Below, in pieces: positions 1 to 7,159 of a stretch of DNA of 9,168 nucleotides. Position 1 is the first letter of the stretch; the number at the start of each line of letters is the position of its first letter. The notes under the pieces are model-generated. The model was not told where the DNA came from, ran no database searches, and was given only the letters and a program-made list of their open reading frames with translations. The position numbers and the translations under genes were made by a program. The DNA comes from Acidimicrobiia bacterium (GTDB lineage: Bacteria > Actinomycetota > Acidimicrobiia > Acidimicrobiales > Ilumatobacteraceae): assembly GCA_013815505.1 (NCBI GenBank), contig JACDGA010000052.1:1-9168 (forward strand), read 5' to 3'.

Positions 1-867
1 CTGATCGCCGGCGATACGGGAGCGATGGTGTCGAAGGCGGCGTTGACGGCCGGCAACCCGGAGGGTGACGTGATGTGGGGCGTCGACAACACGTTCCTGT
101 CGCGTGCGGTCGACGAAGAGATCTTCGAGCCGTACGAGTCACCCGCCCTGGACGAGGTCGACCCCGACCTGACCGAGCTCGTGCAGGACGGCGAGGCGAC
201 ACCGGTCGACTTCGGCGACGTGTGCGTCAACTACGACATCGGCTGGTTCGCCGCGCGCGAGCTCGAGCCGCCGGCGACGCTCGAGGACCTGGCCGATCCG
301 CGCTACGAGGACCTCCTCGTCGTCGAGAACCCGGCGACGAGCTCGCCCGGCATGGGCTTCCTGCTGGCGACCATCGACGAGCTCGGCGAGGACGGGTGGC
401 AGGACTACTGGGCCGCGCTGCGCGACAACGGCGTGCTCGTCGTCGACGGCTGGACCGAGGCGTACTACGAGCAGTTCACGTGGACGAGCGACGGCGATCG
501 GCCCCTCGTGGTCAGCTACGGGTCGAGCCCGCCCGCCGAGGTGATCTTCGCCGATCCACCGGTCGACGAGGCCCCGACTGGAGTGATGACCGAGACGTGC
601 TTCCGTCAGATCGAGTACGCCGGGGTGCTGCGCGGGACGGATCACCCTGACGAGGCGAGGCGACTCGTCGACTTCCTCGTCGGCGCCGAGTTCCAAGAGA
701 CCCTGGCGCTCAATCTCTTCGTGTACCCGGCGAACGAGTCGGTCGAGCTGCCAGAAGAGTTCGTCGACCACGCGGCCACCCCCGACGATCCGGCGACGGT
801 CGAGGCGGGCACGATGACGGCTCGTGCCCGCTGGATCGACGACTGGACGAAGGTGACGCTGCGCTGA
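1..867 (+). CDS. thiB: Thiamine ABC transporter substrate-binding protein, 5' truncated
   Basis: This is the extracytoplasmic receptor of a thiamine (and phosphorylated thiamine) importer. The reading frame is open from base 1, so 288 residues are present and the signal peptide and roughly the first 50 residues lie outside the window; the ATG at base 25 is internal. From memory, the order of conserved blocks matches E. coli TbpA (327 residues): GNPEGDV...GVDNTFLSRA near the left edge, VDFGDVCVNYD, ENPATSSPGMGFLL, the ligand-site block GWTEAYY (bases 448-468), SYGSSPPAEV, and a C-terminal aromatic stretch ARWIDDW. These differ from generic iron or spermidine binders, which supports thiamine as ligand. 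The stop overlaps the presumed permease start by four bases, and permease and ATPase follow directly, completing a one-substrate importer. Any TPP riboswitch would be upstream of the window and cannot be assessed. Ligand assignment is by family resemblance. Confidence 0.88.
   Translation: MIAGDTGAMVSKAALTAGNPEGDVMWGVDNTFLSRAVDEEIFEPYESPALDEVDPDLTELVQDGEATPVDFGDVCVNYDIGWFAARELEPPATLEDLADPRYEDLLVVENPATSSPGMGFLLATIDELGEDGWQDYWAALRDNGVLVVDGWTEAYYEQFTWTSDGDRPLVVSYGSSPPAEVIFADPPVDEAPTGVMTETCFRQIEYAGVLRGTDHPDEARRLVDFLVGAEFQETLALNLFVYPANESVELPEEFVDHAATPDDPATVEAGTMTARARWIDDWTKVTLR
849..856 (+). promoter_or_regulatory. Ribosome binding site for the permease gene (supports CTG start)
   Basis: GAAGGTGA lies inside the last codons of the binding-protein gene, seven bases before the CTG at 864. 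No ATG, GTG or TTG is in the permease frame between here and 957. It is the best ribosome site near this junction and the main sequence argument, besides the lost membrane helix, for a CTG start. Confidence 0.5.
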
Positions 868-2471
868 CGACGTCGCCGAACCGTCTGCCGCGATGGCTGC
901 TCGTCGCGCTCGTTGCGCCGCCCGGGCTGTTCGCGCTCGTCTTCTACGCCGCGCCGGTGCTCACGTTGCTCGCCCGTGCGCTCACGCCGGGCGCGCTCGC
1001 AGACACGCTCGGCGACAGCGACACGTGGCGCGTCGTGTGGTTCACCACGTGGCAGGCGGTGCTCAGCACCGTGCTCACGATCGCGGTCGGCCTCGCACCG
1101 GCGTACGTCTGCGCCCGCTACCGGTTCGCAGGGCGCAGGCTGCTGGTCGGCTTGCTGACCGGCGTGTTCGTCCTGCCGACGGTCGTCATGGGCGCAGCGA
1201 TGCTGGCTGTGCTGCCGGACTCGATGGAGCGCACCGTCTGGGCCATCCTCGCCGCACACGTGCTGTTCAACCTCGCCGTCGTCGTCCGCGTCGTCGGCGC
1301 GGTGTGGGAGCACCTCCCGCGAGAGCTCGAGCACGCTGCAGCGACGCTCGGCGCGTCACCGCGACAGGTCGCGCGTCACGTGACGCTCCCACTGCTGCGG
1401 CCGGCGATCGGTGCCGCCGGTGCGATCGTGTTCGTGTTCACGTTCACGTCCTTCGGGGTGGTCAGAATCCTCGGCGGAAGCGGTCGCACGACGGTCGAGG
1501 TCGAGGTGTGGCGCCAGGCGACCCAGCTCGACGGCATCGACGTCGCCGCCGTGCTGACGGTCGTGCAGCTGCTGCTCGTCGGCGGCGCAGTTGCGTGGTC
1601 GCTGTGGATCCAGCGGCGCCACCGCACGACGCTCGCACTACTCACGTCGGCGGATCGACAGCGGCCGCGCACGGCGCGCCAGCGGGTGCTCGTGGCGGCG
1701 ACGGCCGCAGCGACTGCGCTCGTCGTGCTGATCCCGCTCGGCGCGATGTTCGCCCGATCGCTGCGGACACCGGACGGCTACTCGCTTGCGGCGTGGACCG
1801 ACATGGGCGAGACGGAGATCCGTCCAGGGGTACGGCTCGGGCTCGATCCGACCGGGGCGATGCTCAACTCGCTGCGTGCCGCCGGGCTCGCGACGCTGCT
1901 GGCGGTCGTGATCGGTGGTCTCGCTGCGCTCGCCATCCACTCTGCGGGACGTCACGGACGATTGCTCGACGCCGGGCTGATGCTGCCGCTCGGCACGTCG
2001 GCGGTCACGATCGGCTTCGGGATGTTGATCACGTTCGATGTCGATCCGATCGACTGGCGTGCCTCGCCGCTGCTCGTGCCGATCGGTCATGCGCTGATTG
2101 CCGTGCCCTTCGTCGTGCGCACCACGCTCGGCGTGCTCGCCGCGATCGACCCGCGGTTGCGTGAGGCGGCGACGACGCTCGGCGCCACACCGGTGCGTGC
2201 GTGGGCGGCGGTGACGCTGCCTGCACTGTGGCGCCCGCTCGCCGTCGGTGCCGGGCTGGCGGGCGCGATCTCACTCGGCGAGTTCGGGGCGACGAGCTTT
2301 CTCAGCCGGCGCGACACCGAGACGATGCCACTGGCGATCGAGCAGCTGCTGGGACGGACCGGATCGGTGCTGCAGGCGCAGGGGTACGCGCTCGCCGTGA
2401 TCCTCGCCACGGCGACCGTCGCGCTCGTCGTGCTCGGCGAACTCGTGAGGGACCGTGCTCGACGTCCGTGA
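864..2471 (+). CDS. thiP: Thiamine ABC transporter permease (two fused permease domains)
   Basis: This inner-membrane channel subunit carries two permease halves in one chain. Each half has the EAA loop that docks the ATPase: ELEHAAATLGASPRQVARHV at about bases 1323-1382, and REAATTLGATP followed by VTLPALWRP at about bases 2160-2240. Between them are about a dozen hydrophobic stretches, and the C-terminal block GEFGATSFLSRRDTETMP is typical of ThiP/FbpB-like permeases. I chose the CTG at 864, which overlaps the thiB stop (CTGA), because the frame is open there, a GAAGGTGA ribosome site lies at 849-856, and residues such as RWLLVALVAPPGLFALVFY form the expected first membrane helix. This gives 535 residues, close to E. 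coli ThiP (536 from memory). The first conventional start in frame, GTG at 957, would delete that helix and leave 504 residues. The end overlaps the ATPase gene by 17 bases. The family is secure; the exact start codon is an inference. Confidence 0.85.
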   Translation: MTTSPNRLPRWLLVALVAPPGLFALVFYAAPVLTLLARALTPGALADTLGDSDTWRVVWFTTWQAVLSTVLTIAVGLAPAYVCARYRFAGRRLLVGLLTGVFVLPTVVMGAAMLAVLPDSMERTVWAILAAHVLFNLAVVVRVVGAVWEHLPRELEHAAATLGASPRQVARHVTLPLLRPAIGAAGAIVFVFTFTSFGVVRILGGSGRTTVEVEVWRQATQLDGIDVAAVLTVVQLLLVGGAVAWSLWIQRRHRTTLALLTSADRQRPRTARQRVLVAATAAATALVVLIPLGAMFARSLRTPDGYSLAAWTDMGETEIRPGVRLGLDPTGAMLNSLRAAGLATLLAVVIGGLAALAIHSAGRHGRLLDAGLMLPLGTSAVTIGFGMLITFDVDPIDWRASPLLVPIGHALIAVPFVVRTTLGVLAAIDPRLREAATTLGATPVRAWAAVTLPALWRPLAVGAGLAGAISLGEFGATSFLSRRDTETMPLAIEQLLGRTGSVLQAQGYALAVILATATVALVVLGELVRDRARRP

Positions 2472-3099
2472 CGTGACGGTGCGCTTCGACGGTGCCGCCG
2501 TGCTCGACGGTGTGTCGCTGCACGTCGCCGACGGCGAGGTCGTCGGACTCCTCGGGCCGTCGGGCAGCGGCAAGAGCACACTGCTGCGCGTCGTCGCCGG
2601 GCTGCAGGTGGTGGACGCCGGCACCGTGGCGCTCGACGGGCACGACGTCACATCGATGCCGACGCATCGTCGATCCGTCGGGCTCGTGTTCCAGGACGCG
2701 CAGCTCTTCCCTCATCGCGACGTCGCCGGCAACATCGCCTTTGGGTTGCAGATGGCGAGGTGGCCGTCGCCGCGCTGCAACGCACGCGTCACCGAGATGC
2801 TCGGTCTCGTGGGGCTTGCCGGTTTCGAGCGCCGCGCCGTTGCCACGCTGTCGGGTGGGGAGCGCACGCGAGTCGCACTCGCCCGCTCGTTGGCGCCGTC
2901 ACCGGCGGTCCTGCTACTCGACGAGCCCCTGACGGGGCTCGACAGGACGCTGCGCGATCGATTGGCGGTTGAGCTGGCCGCGATCCTGCGCGCTGCCGGC
3001 ACGACATCGTTGATGGTGACCCACGATCCGCACGAGGCGGAAACCATCTGCGACCGCGTGGTCGAGATGGCCACACTGGGCGGCGATGGCAGGCAGTGA
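2455..3099 (+). CDS. thiQ: Thiamine ABC transporter ATP-binding protein
   Basis: This is the cytoplasmic ATPase that powers the importer. All catalytic elements are visible in the 214 residues: Walker A GPSGSGKST (residues 34-42), Q-loop VFQDAQLFPH around Q80, ABC signature LSGGERTR (132-139, with Glu in place of the usual Gln), Walker B AVLLLDEP (151-158), D-loop GLDR and switch His190 (VTHD). There is no C-terminal regulatory domain, as expected for the short ThiQ type and unlike longer MalK/PotA-type subunits. The GTG start lies 17 bases inside the permease gene after a GAGG-type ribosome site (2447-2452), so its translation is probably coupled. Substrate assignment depends on the upstream thiB and thiP; on sequence alone it could serve iron or another thiP-like importer. 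Confidence 0.87.
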   Translation: MLDVRDVTVRFDGAAVLDGVSLHVADGEVVGLLGPSGSGKSTLLRVVAGLQVVDAGTVALDGHDVTSMPTHRRSVGLVFQDAQLFPHRDVAGNIAFGLQMARWPSPRCNARVTEMLGLVGLAGFERRAVATLSGGERTRVALARSLAPSPAVLLLDEPLTGLDRTLRDRLAVELAAILRAAGTTSLMVTHDPHEAETICDRVVEMATLGGDGRQ

Positions 3100-3538
3100 G
3101 CACACGATCCTCGAGGTGACGGCGCGCGAGACGCATCCCCTGCGGCTCGCTGTGCTGCGCACGGGCACGACGAGTCGCGACCCCGTGTACCCGGGTGACG
3201 AGCTCGCCTCCACCCGCCACCTCGCCATCGCCGACGAGGACGGCCGCCTCGTCGCCGTGTCGACGTGGATCGTCGAGCCGTACCCCGACGATGCCGATGG
3301 GACGGGACTGCACCTGCGCGGGATGGCGACCGACGAGGCGCACCGTGGTCGCGGGCTCGGCGCTGCCCTGCTCGGCGCAGGACGGGCACGCGCGACGGAG
3401 CTCGGTGCCGGCACGGTGTGGGCCAGGGCTCGCGTCACGGCACGGACGTTCTACGAGCAGCACGGCTTCCGCATCGTCGGTGCCGAGTTCGTGGACGAGA
3501 CCTCGGGACTCCCCCACGTCCTCGCCAGGCTTCCGTGA
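3086..3538 (+). CDS. GNAT-family N-acetyltransferase
   Basis: A 150-residue single-domain acetyltransferase expected to move an acetyl group from acetyl-CoA to an unknown amine. The GNAT landmarks are in order: beta-4 segment LHLRGMATDEAHR (residues 75-87), the acetyl-CoA pyrophosphate loop RGRGLG (87-92) with the following helix AALLGAGRARA, and the C-terminal FYEQHGF (122-128), where Tyr123 is at the usual catalytic/CoA-thiol position. The start codon lies 14 bases inside the ATPase gene, so the gene is likely the fourth member of the thiamine-uptake operon. No clear Shine-Dalgarno site precedes it, consistent with translational coupling. Whether it has any link to thiamine is unknown: GNAT genes often join unrelated operons. 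The family call is firm, the substrate open. Confidence 0.87.
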   Translation: MAGSEHTILEVTARETHPLRLAVLRTGTTSRDPVYPGDELASTRHLAIADEDGRLVAVSTWIVEPYPDDADGTGLHLRGMATDEAHRGRGLGAALLGAGRARATELGAGTVWARARVTARTFYEQHGFRIVGAEFVDETSGLPHVLARLP

Positions 3539-3579
3539 CCGACTGACCGTCCGTCGTTTCCGATCTCGGCCTCGCATCG

Positions 3580-3591
3580 CCCTCATGAGGG
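3580..3591. repeat. 12-bp perfect palindrome before a small gene
   Basis: CCCTCATGAGGG reads the same on both strands and ends two bases before the AGGAGG ribosome site of the small gene at 3607. A loopless palindrome of this kind could be an operator for a dimeric regulator. In RNA, the left arm CCTCA (3581-3585) can instead pair with TGAGG at 3592-3596 and cover the first bases of the ribosome site. Function is inferred only from position. Confidence 0.4.
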
Positions 3592-3593
3592 TG

Positions 3594-3599
3594 AGGAGG
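3594..3599 (+). promoter_or_regulatory. Near-consensus Shine-Dalgarno site
   Basis: AGGAGG followed by TGA, seven bases before the ATG at 3607. It is the strongest ribosome site in the window and is good evidence that the short gene downstream is real and well translated. Confidence 0.75.
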
Positions 3600-3606
3600 T
3601 GACGAC

Positions 3607-3894
3607 ATGCACGGAGATTCGGCCGCGCTGCGGCTGCGAGCGAACGAGATGCGACAGGTTGCCGTGATGATCGAGTCGTCGTCGGTGATGACGCTCGACC
3701 GGCATGCGGGCGAGGAGACGGTGATCGGCTCGCGATTCGACGCCCTGCTCGACGAGCTGCGACTGGCGCAGCAGCAGCTGTTCGCGAGCGTCGACGAGCT
3801 GCGCTGGCGGGCCTACTGCCTGGAGCGCGACGCCGACGACCTCGACATGGCGGCCGCTCGCGCGGCGACGTTGGGCGTCGCAGGCGTCGCCTGA
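3607..3894 (+). CDS. Small helical protein of unknown function (95 aa)
   Basis: I do not recognise this protein. It is 95 residues, with no signal peptide or membrane segment. Two amphipathic helices are likely: about residues 4-25 (ALRLRANEMRQVAVMIE) and about 41-83 (heptad-like LLDELRLAQQQLFASVDELRW, then AYCLERDADDLD), separated by a polar turn; the tail is alanine-rich. Size, hairpin outline and the acidic end after Trp67/Tyr70 loosely resemble WXG100/ESX-type proteins. However, there is no WxG turn and the YxxxD/E export signal is not matched (Tyr70 is followed by Arg at +4). An excellent ribosome site supports expression. The next gene, 137 bases downstream, encodes a large helical protein and the two could be partners; that is inference. 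Base composition matches its neighbours. Confidence 0.72.
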   Translation: MHGDSAALRLRANEMRQVAVMIESSSVMTLDRHAGEETVIGSRFDALLDELRLAQQQLFASVDELRWRAYCLERDADDLDMAAARAATLGVAGVA

Positions 3895-4031
3895 AGTACT
3901 CGGACCACCGGGCGCTCATGATCGCCGACTCGCCACGGCTGGTGTGACACAGCTGGTCTGACGGCCCGGCCCTGGCGACTGACAGCGTCGACCACTTCCG
4001 TTCCGGGTGGCCGGCAACTCCTCATCAGGCC
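3895..4031. other. Intergenic gap, no clear signal
   Basis: In 137 bases between the small gene and the 648-residue gene I see no convincing promoter hexamers, terminator with a T-run, or small ORF with a ribosome site. One inverted pair is present: TCGCCA at 3930-3935 and TGGCGA at 3973-3978, with a 37-base gap. It is too short and too widely spaced to call a terminator. The large gene may have its own promoter here or be read from upstream. Confidence 0.5.
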
Positions 4032-5978
4032 ATGAGCGCGCTGCTCGGCTACGACCCGATCCGGCTGGTGACGTTGCGGACACGCGTCGTCGAGGCGATC
4101 GACGCGCTCGGCGGCATCGGCTCCGTGCACGGCGCCACCGACGATGTCGCGTACCGGGCGCTGGCGACGGTCGCCGCGACGCAGGCGCTGCTGGAGCACG
4201 ACTACCTGCGCGCGATCGACCAGACGTTGCGCAGCGACAGCCTCGACGGCGTCGACCTCACCGTTCGGCTCGCGGCGATGTCCGTGTCTCGGGAGATGTT
4301 GCACGGCGGCTGGAGGATGCCCAGCGCCGGTGAACAGCCCTTCGCCACGATGACCGACGAGGAGCTGCTCGGTTGGATCGAGGAGACGCTCGGACGTCAG
4401 GCATCCGACGGCGGACCGCCGGCGGCCTTCGACGACGAGCGGCTCTTCGAGCTGAGCGCTGCGTTCTCCGAGCTCCGATGCCGGAGCGTTGCGGACCCGA
4501 GTGGGTTCGGACGCGAGCTTGTCGGTGTGATCGGCAGCGAGGTCGGGCGCAGCGGCGTGCTGCGGATGGGCGACGAGCTGAACGTCTCGATGCGCGACGT
4601 GGGGGCCGGCGGAACGCCTGACGCCGACCACTCGCTGATGAGCCTCATCCCTGCGATCACGTGGAGCGCACTGCTCAACGCCGTGGCCGACGACGACAGG
4701 TTCGACCAGTGGATGCTCGACAACGTCGATCATGCCTCCGTCGCTCGAGCCGTCTTGTTACGGCAGGGAACGATGGACGATCCGGAGCAGCTCGGGCGCG
4801 TGGCGACGACCATGACGACGAAGGGCTCAGCGGCGTGGGGGTGGTACAGCGAGGCACCGGACGACTTCCGCGACGTGTACGGCTTCGTACTCGAGAACAT
4901 GCGGTCCGATCCCGAGTCGGCGGCAACGCTCTTCGCTGATTCGGAGGCCCGAGCTACGTTCCTGTCCGAGAACTGGTCGAGCGACGACCCGGTCTTCGAA
5001 GGCGTGATCACATCGGCGCTGTCGCTCCCGATGCTCCAACGGAAGGGCTCGTCGAAGCCGCCCGCCGAGGCGAACGCGCAGCTGGCAGACGGCTGGGCGA
5101 TCTGGACGACCGCCGTGGAGCGCAACGACGAGAAGGGCCTGTCGATCGCCGCCCAACGGGCGCTGGCTTCCGCCTTGCCGGTCTACCTGCCGTCCGTGAG
5201 CGAACAGCTCCTCGACGAGAACAAGAACAAGGAGTCCGAGGACGGCGACGATACCCGCGACGATCGCCTCGTCGAGGCCGACATCGCCGACGAGCGAACC
5301 CCGATCGCCACCTACGGCGGAATCGCCACGCTGTTCGGCACGATGACGCTCGATCGCGTCGCGGCTCGCCGCCTCGCGCACACGAGCTACGACCTCCTCG
5401 TGCACCGCATGGCGAGCGGCGTCGCCACCGCCGACGATCTTGCCGAGCTGCGAGCCGACCTTCGTCCGGCGTCCGAGTTCAACGAGCTGATCTCGGACGG
5501 CATCGACCTGAAGGAGGAGGAGATGCGTGCCGAGCCGAGGGTCGTCGCCGGCGGAACGATCCCGGTCTCCGGAACGCTGCTCCCCGTCTTCGAGCGCTGG
5601 GTGGCTCGAAAGTCGCTGTGGTGGCAGCTCGCCACCGTTCCCGCGAAGAAGCTGCTGGAGTTGCAACCCGAGCGCGAGTTGATCACCCTGTCGCGCACGA
5701 TCCCGCTCGATCACGGATCGATGCGAAGGATCGCGCTGCTGGAGGTGATGGCAACCAGCGACACGGCAACGCGGCGACGCTTCGGTCTCGGCGACGTGAC
5801 GGCTCAACGGTGGCACGAGATCGACGGTGCGCTCGCCGACTTCTGGGCGGCAGAGGATCAGGAATCCATCGACGAGGCCGAGAACCGCATCGAGGCGCTG
5901 ACCAACGACCACACCCCTGCGGGCAAGCATGATCCGTCCGGGGCGGCACTCGCCCGCGCCGTCGGCCAGCTGAGCTGA
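4032..5978 (+). CDS. Large soluble helical protein of unknown function (648 aa)
   Basis: I do not recognise this protein. It is 648 residues, has no signal peptide or membrane segment, and is predicted mostly helical by its composition and spacing of hydrophobics. Visible regions are: an N-terminal helical part (about 1-120, beginning GYDPIRLVTLRTRVVEAIDAL) that recalls the coiled region of ESX-type substrates; a middle part with Trp-rich helices (210-375); a charged, probably disordered linker (about 392-422, DENKNKESEDGDD); and a C-terminal helical domain (425-625) containing ERWVARKSLWWQL. No catalytic motif is evident. The start is the first ATG in frame; it lacks a good Shine-Dalgarno site, although the frame is open further upstream without another usual start. 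Context, a small helical protein before it, suggests but does not show a secretion-linked or structural pair. Codon bias at third positions supports real coding. Confidence 0.8.
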   Translation: MSALLGYDPIRLVTLRTRVVEAIDALGGIGSVHGATDDVAYRALATVAATQALLEHDYLRAIDQTLRSDSLDGVDLTVRLAAMSVSREMLHGGWRMPSAGEQPFATMTDEELLGWIEETLGRQASDGGPPAAFDDERLFELSAAFSELRCRSVADPSGFGRELVGVIGSEVGRSGVLRMGDELNVSMRDVGAGGTPDADHSLMSLIPAITWSALLNAVADDDRFDQWMLDNVDHASVARAVLLRQGTMDDPEQLGRVATTMTTKGSAAWGWYSEAPDDFRDVYGFVLENMRSDPESAATLFADSEARATFLSENWSSDDPVFEGVITSALSLPMLQRKGSSKPPAEANAQLADGWAIWTTAVERNDEKGLSIAAQRALASALPVYLPSVSEQLLDENKNKESEDGDDTRDDRLVEADIADERTPIATYGGIATLFGTMTLDRVAARRLAHTSYDLLVHRMASGVATADDLAELRADLRPASEFNELISDGIDLKEEEMRAEPRVVAGGTIPVSGTLLPVFERWVARKSLWWQLATVPAKKLLELQPERELITLSRTIPLDHGSMRRIALLEVMATSDTATRRRFGLGDVTAQRWHEIDGALADFWAAEDQESIDEAENRIEALTNDHTPAGKHDPSGAALARAVGQLS

Positions 5979-6045
5979 GGCAGCGTCGACGACGGAATCG
6001 TCCGTGGCAGGACCGGCGGTGTCCGGCACGTGGCATGCTCGGTCG
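5979..6045. other. Short intergenic gap before gnd
   Basis: These 67 bases separate the unknown gene from the chosen gnd start. They hold a five-base-pair hairpin (ACGGA/TCCGT around 5991-6004) and a second weak inverted repeat GGAC/GTCC around 6011-6024, both without a T-run. No convincing promoter is visible. The frame of gnd is open from GTG 6004, so part of the gap could be translated if the longer start were used. Confidence 0.45.
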
Positions 6046-7071
6046 GTGCAACTCGGAATGATCGGGCTGGGACGGATGGGCGCCAACATGGCGCGCCGCC
6101 TCGAGGAACACGACCACGACTGCGTCGGGTTCGACGTCAACCCTGCCGCCGTGCAGGCGGTCACCGCCGACGGCGCCAGCGGGGCGGGAACAGTGGAAGA
6201 GCTCGTCGCCCAGCTCGTGGCGCCGCGGCACGTGTGGATCATGTTGCCGGCCGGCTTCGTCGACGCGACGATCGACCAGCTCGTGCCGCTGCTCGAGGCC
6301 GGGGACACGATCATCGACGGCGGCAACTCGTGGTACCACAACGACGTCGATCGGGCGCTGCAGCTCGCCGAGCACGGCATCGAGTACGTCGACGTGGGGG
6401 TGAGCGGCGGCATTCATGGCCTCGAACGCGGCTACTGCCTGATGATCGGCGGCAACGACGGCGCCGTCTCAGAGCTCGTCCCGATCTTCGATGCCCTTGC
6501 CCCCGGCGTCGACCTCGCCGAGCGCACGATCGGCAGAGACGGCGACCCTGCGTCCGAAGAGCGAGGCTGGCTCCACTGCGGTCCCCCTGGCGCCGGCCAC
6601 TTCGTGAAGATGGTCCACAACGGGATCGAGTACGGGATGATGGCTGCCTACGCGGAAGGGCTCAATCTGCTCGCGCACGCCAATCAGGGTGCGGAAGATC
6701 AGCAGCACGACGCCGAGACGGCGCCGCTCGAGCAGCCCGAGTACTACCGCTACCCGCTCGACATCAGCAAGATCACCGAGGTCTGGCGCCGCGGCAGCGT
6801 CGTCACGTCATGGTTGCTCGATCTCACCGCGCAGGCGCTGGATGCCGATCCCGACCTCGCCGCCTACGAGGGCGTCGTGAGCGACTCCGGCGAGGGACGC
6901 TGGACGATCAATGCCGCCGTCGATCTCGGCGTACCGGTGCCGGCGCTGTCATCCGCGCTGTTTACGCGGTTCTCCTCGCGAGACCGTGACCTCGTCGGCA
7001 ACAAAGTGCTATCGGCGATGCGCGCCGGCTTCGGCGGCCACGCCGAGCAGAAGAAGGACGAGGCACGATGA
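6046..7071 (+). CDS. gnd: 6-phosphogluconate dehydrogenase, decarboxylating, short form
   Basis: This enzyme oxidises 6-phosphogluconate to ribulose-5-phosphate and CO2 in the oxidative pentose-phosphate pathway. With the GTG at 6046 the protein is 341 residues and begins with the family's usual QLGMIGLGRMGANM, a Rossmann GxGxxG loop. The GTG at 6004 would add 14 unrelated residues, so I prefer the inner start, although its ribosome site is weak. Further marks are the substrate loop GVSGGIHGLERGYCLMIGG (residues 118-136), the catalytic-lysine block GHFVKMVHNGIEYGMM (Lys188, Asn192), and SDSGEGRW near 279-286. It is much shorter than the roughly 470-residue NADP enzymes. At the end of the second beta strand there is an Asp (VGFD, Asp30) instead of the Asn-Arg seen in NADP forms, which suggests NAD+ preference. 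From memory, M. tuberculosis gnd2 (about 340 residues) also neighbours zwf1. Its stop overlaps an ATG (ATGA, 7068-7071). Confidence 0.92.
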   Translation: MQLGMIGLGRMGANMARRLEEHDHDCVGFDVNPAAVQAVTADGASGAGTVEELVAQLVAPRHVWIMLPAGFVDATIDQLVPLLEAGDTIIDGGNSWYHNDVDRALQLAEHGIEYVDVGVSGGIHGLERGYCLMIGGNDGAVSELVPIFDALAPGVDLAERTIGRDGDPASEERGWLHCGPPGAGHFVKMVHNGIEYGMMAAYAEGLNLLAHANQGAEDQQHDAETAPLEQPEYYRYPLDISKITEVWRRGSVVTSWLLDLTAQALDADPDLAAYEGVVSDSGEGRWTINAAVDLGVPVPALSSALFTRFSSRDRDLVGNKVLSAMRAGFGGHAEQKKDEAR

Positions 7072-7085
7072 CCGAACGCAGTGAG
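7068..7085 (+). repeat. Start-region repeat, copy 1
   Basis: ATGACCGAACGCAGTGAG, identical to 7094-7111, with a 26-base period. The first 12 bases recur at the start of zwf (7183-7194). Confidence 0.9.
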
Positions 7086-7097
7086 TGGAAGCCATGA
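7068..7097 (+). other. Mini-ORF 1 in the gnd-zwf linker (9 codons)
   Basis: ATG at 7068 overlaps the gnd stop and reads MTERSEWKP before a TGA at 7095-7097, which in turn overlaps the next ATG. A purine-rich stretch at the gnd end (AAGAAGGACGAGG, 7051-7063) could act as its ribosome site. It is too short to call a gene. It may be a translated coupling step or simply a duplicated copy of the zwf start region. Confidence 0.35.
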
Positions 7098-7111
7098 CCG
7101 AACGCAGTGAG
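7094..7111 (+). repeat. Start-region repeat, copy 2
   Basis: This 18-base sequence is identical to copy 1. It also shares the bases in front of its ATG (GGAAGC plus one base) with the true zwf start, so copies 2 and 3 match on both sides of the ATG. Confidence 0.9.
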
Positions 7112-7112
7112 G

Positions 7113-7159
7113 GCATCCCGATCGAGCGACCGCCAGGGAGCCGGTCGGCGATGGGGTGC
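7113..7159 (+). promoter_or_regulatory. Long imperfect stem-loop in the gnd-zwf linker
   Basis: Three helices stack almost without interruption. GCATCCC (7113-7119) pairs with GGGGTGC (7153-7159, one T-G pair). ATCG (7121-7124) pairs with CGAT (7149-7152). CGACCG (7127-7132) pairs with CGGTCG (7142-7147) around a nine-base loop. That is 17 base pairs with one bulge and one small internal loop. It could be a folded mRNA control element, an RNA processing site, or the body of a dispersed repeat. There is no T-run, so a simple terminator is unlikely. Confidence 0.55.

Noticed and set aside
893..2164. + strand 423-codon frame inside the permease gene
   Set aside because: An out-of-frame reading of thiP, extremely Arg/Ala-rich; the permease frame has clear EAA motifs and membrane helices.
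2789..3919. Minus-strand open frame (376 codons) opposite thiQ, GNAT and the small gene
   Set aside because: It spans three well-supported + strand genes and is Arg/Pro/Ser-rich without recognisable domains.
6004..6045. Upstream GTG start for gnd
   Set aside because: It would add 14 residues not typical of the family before the conserved QLGMIGLGRMG start; the GTG at 6046 fits orthologs better.
4827..6413. Long minus-strand open frame (528 codons) opposite the unknown gene and gnd
   Set aside because: It crosses a real gene boundary and the start of gnd, has no ribosome site, and shows GC-driven composition; third-position bias supports the + strand frame.
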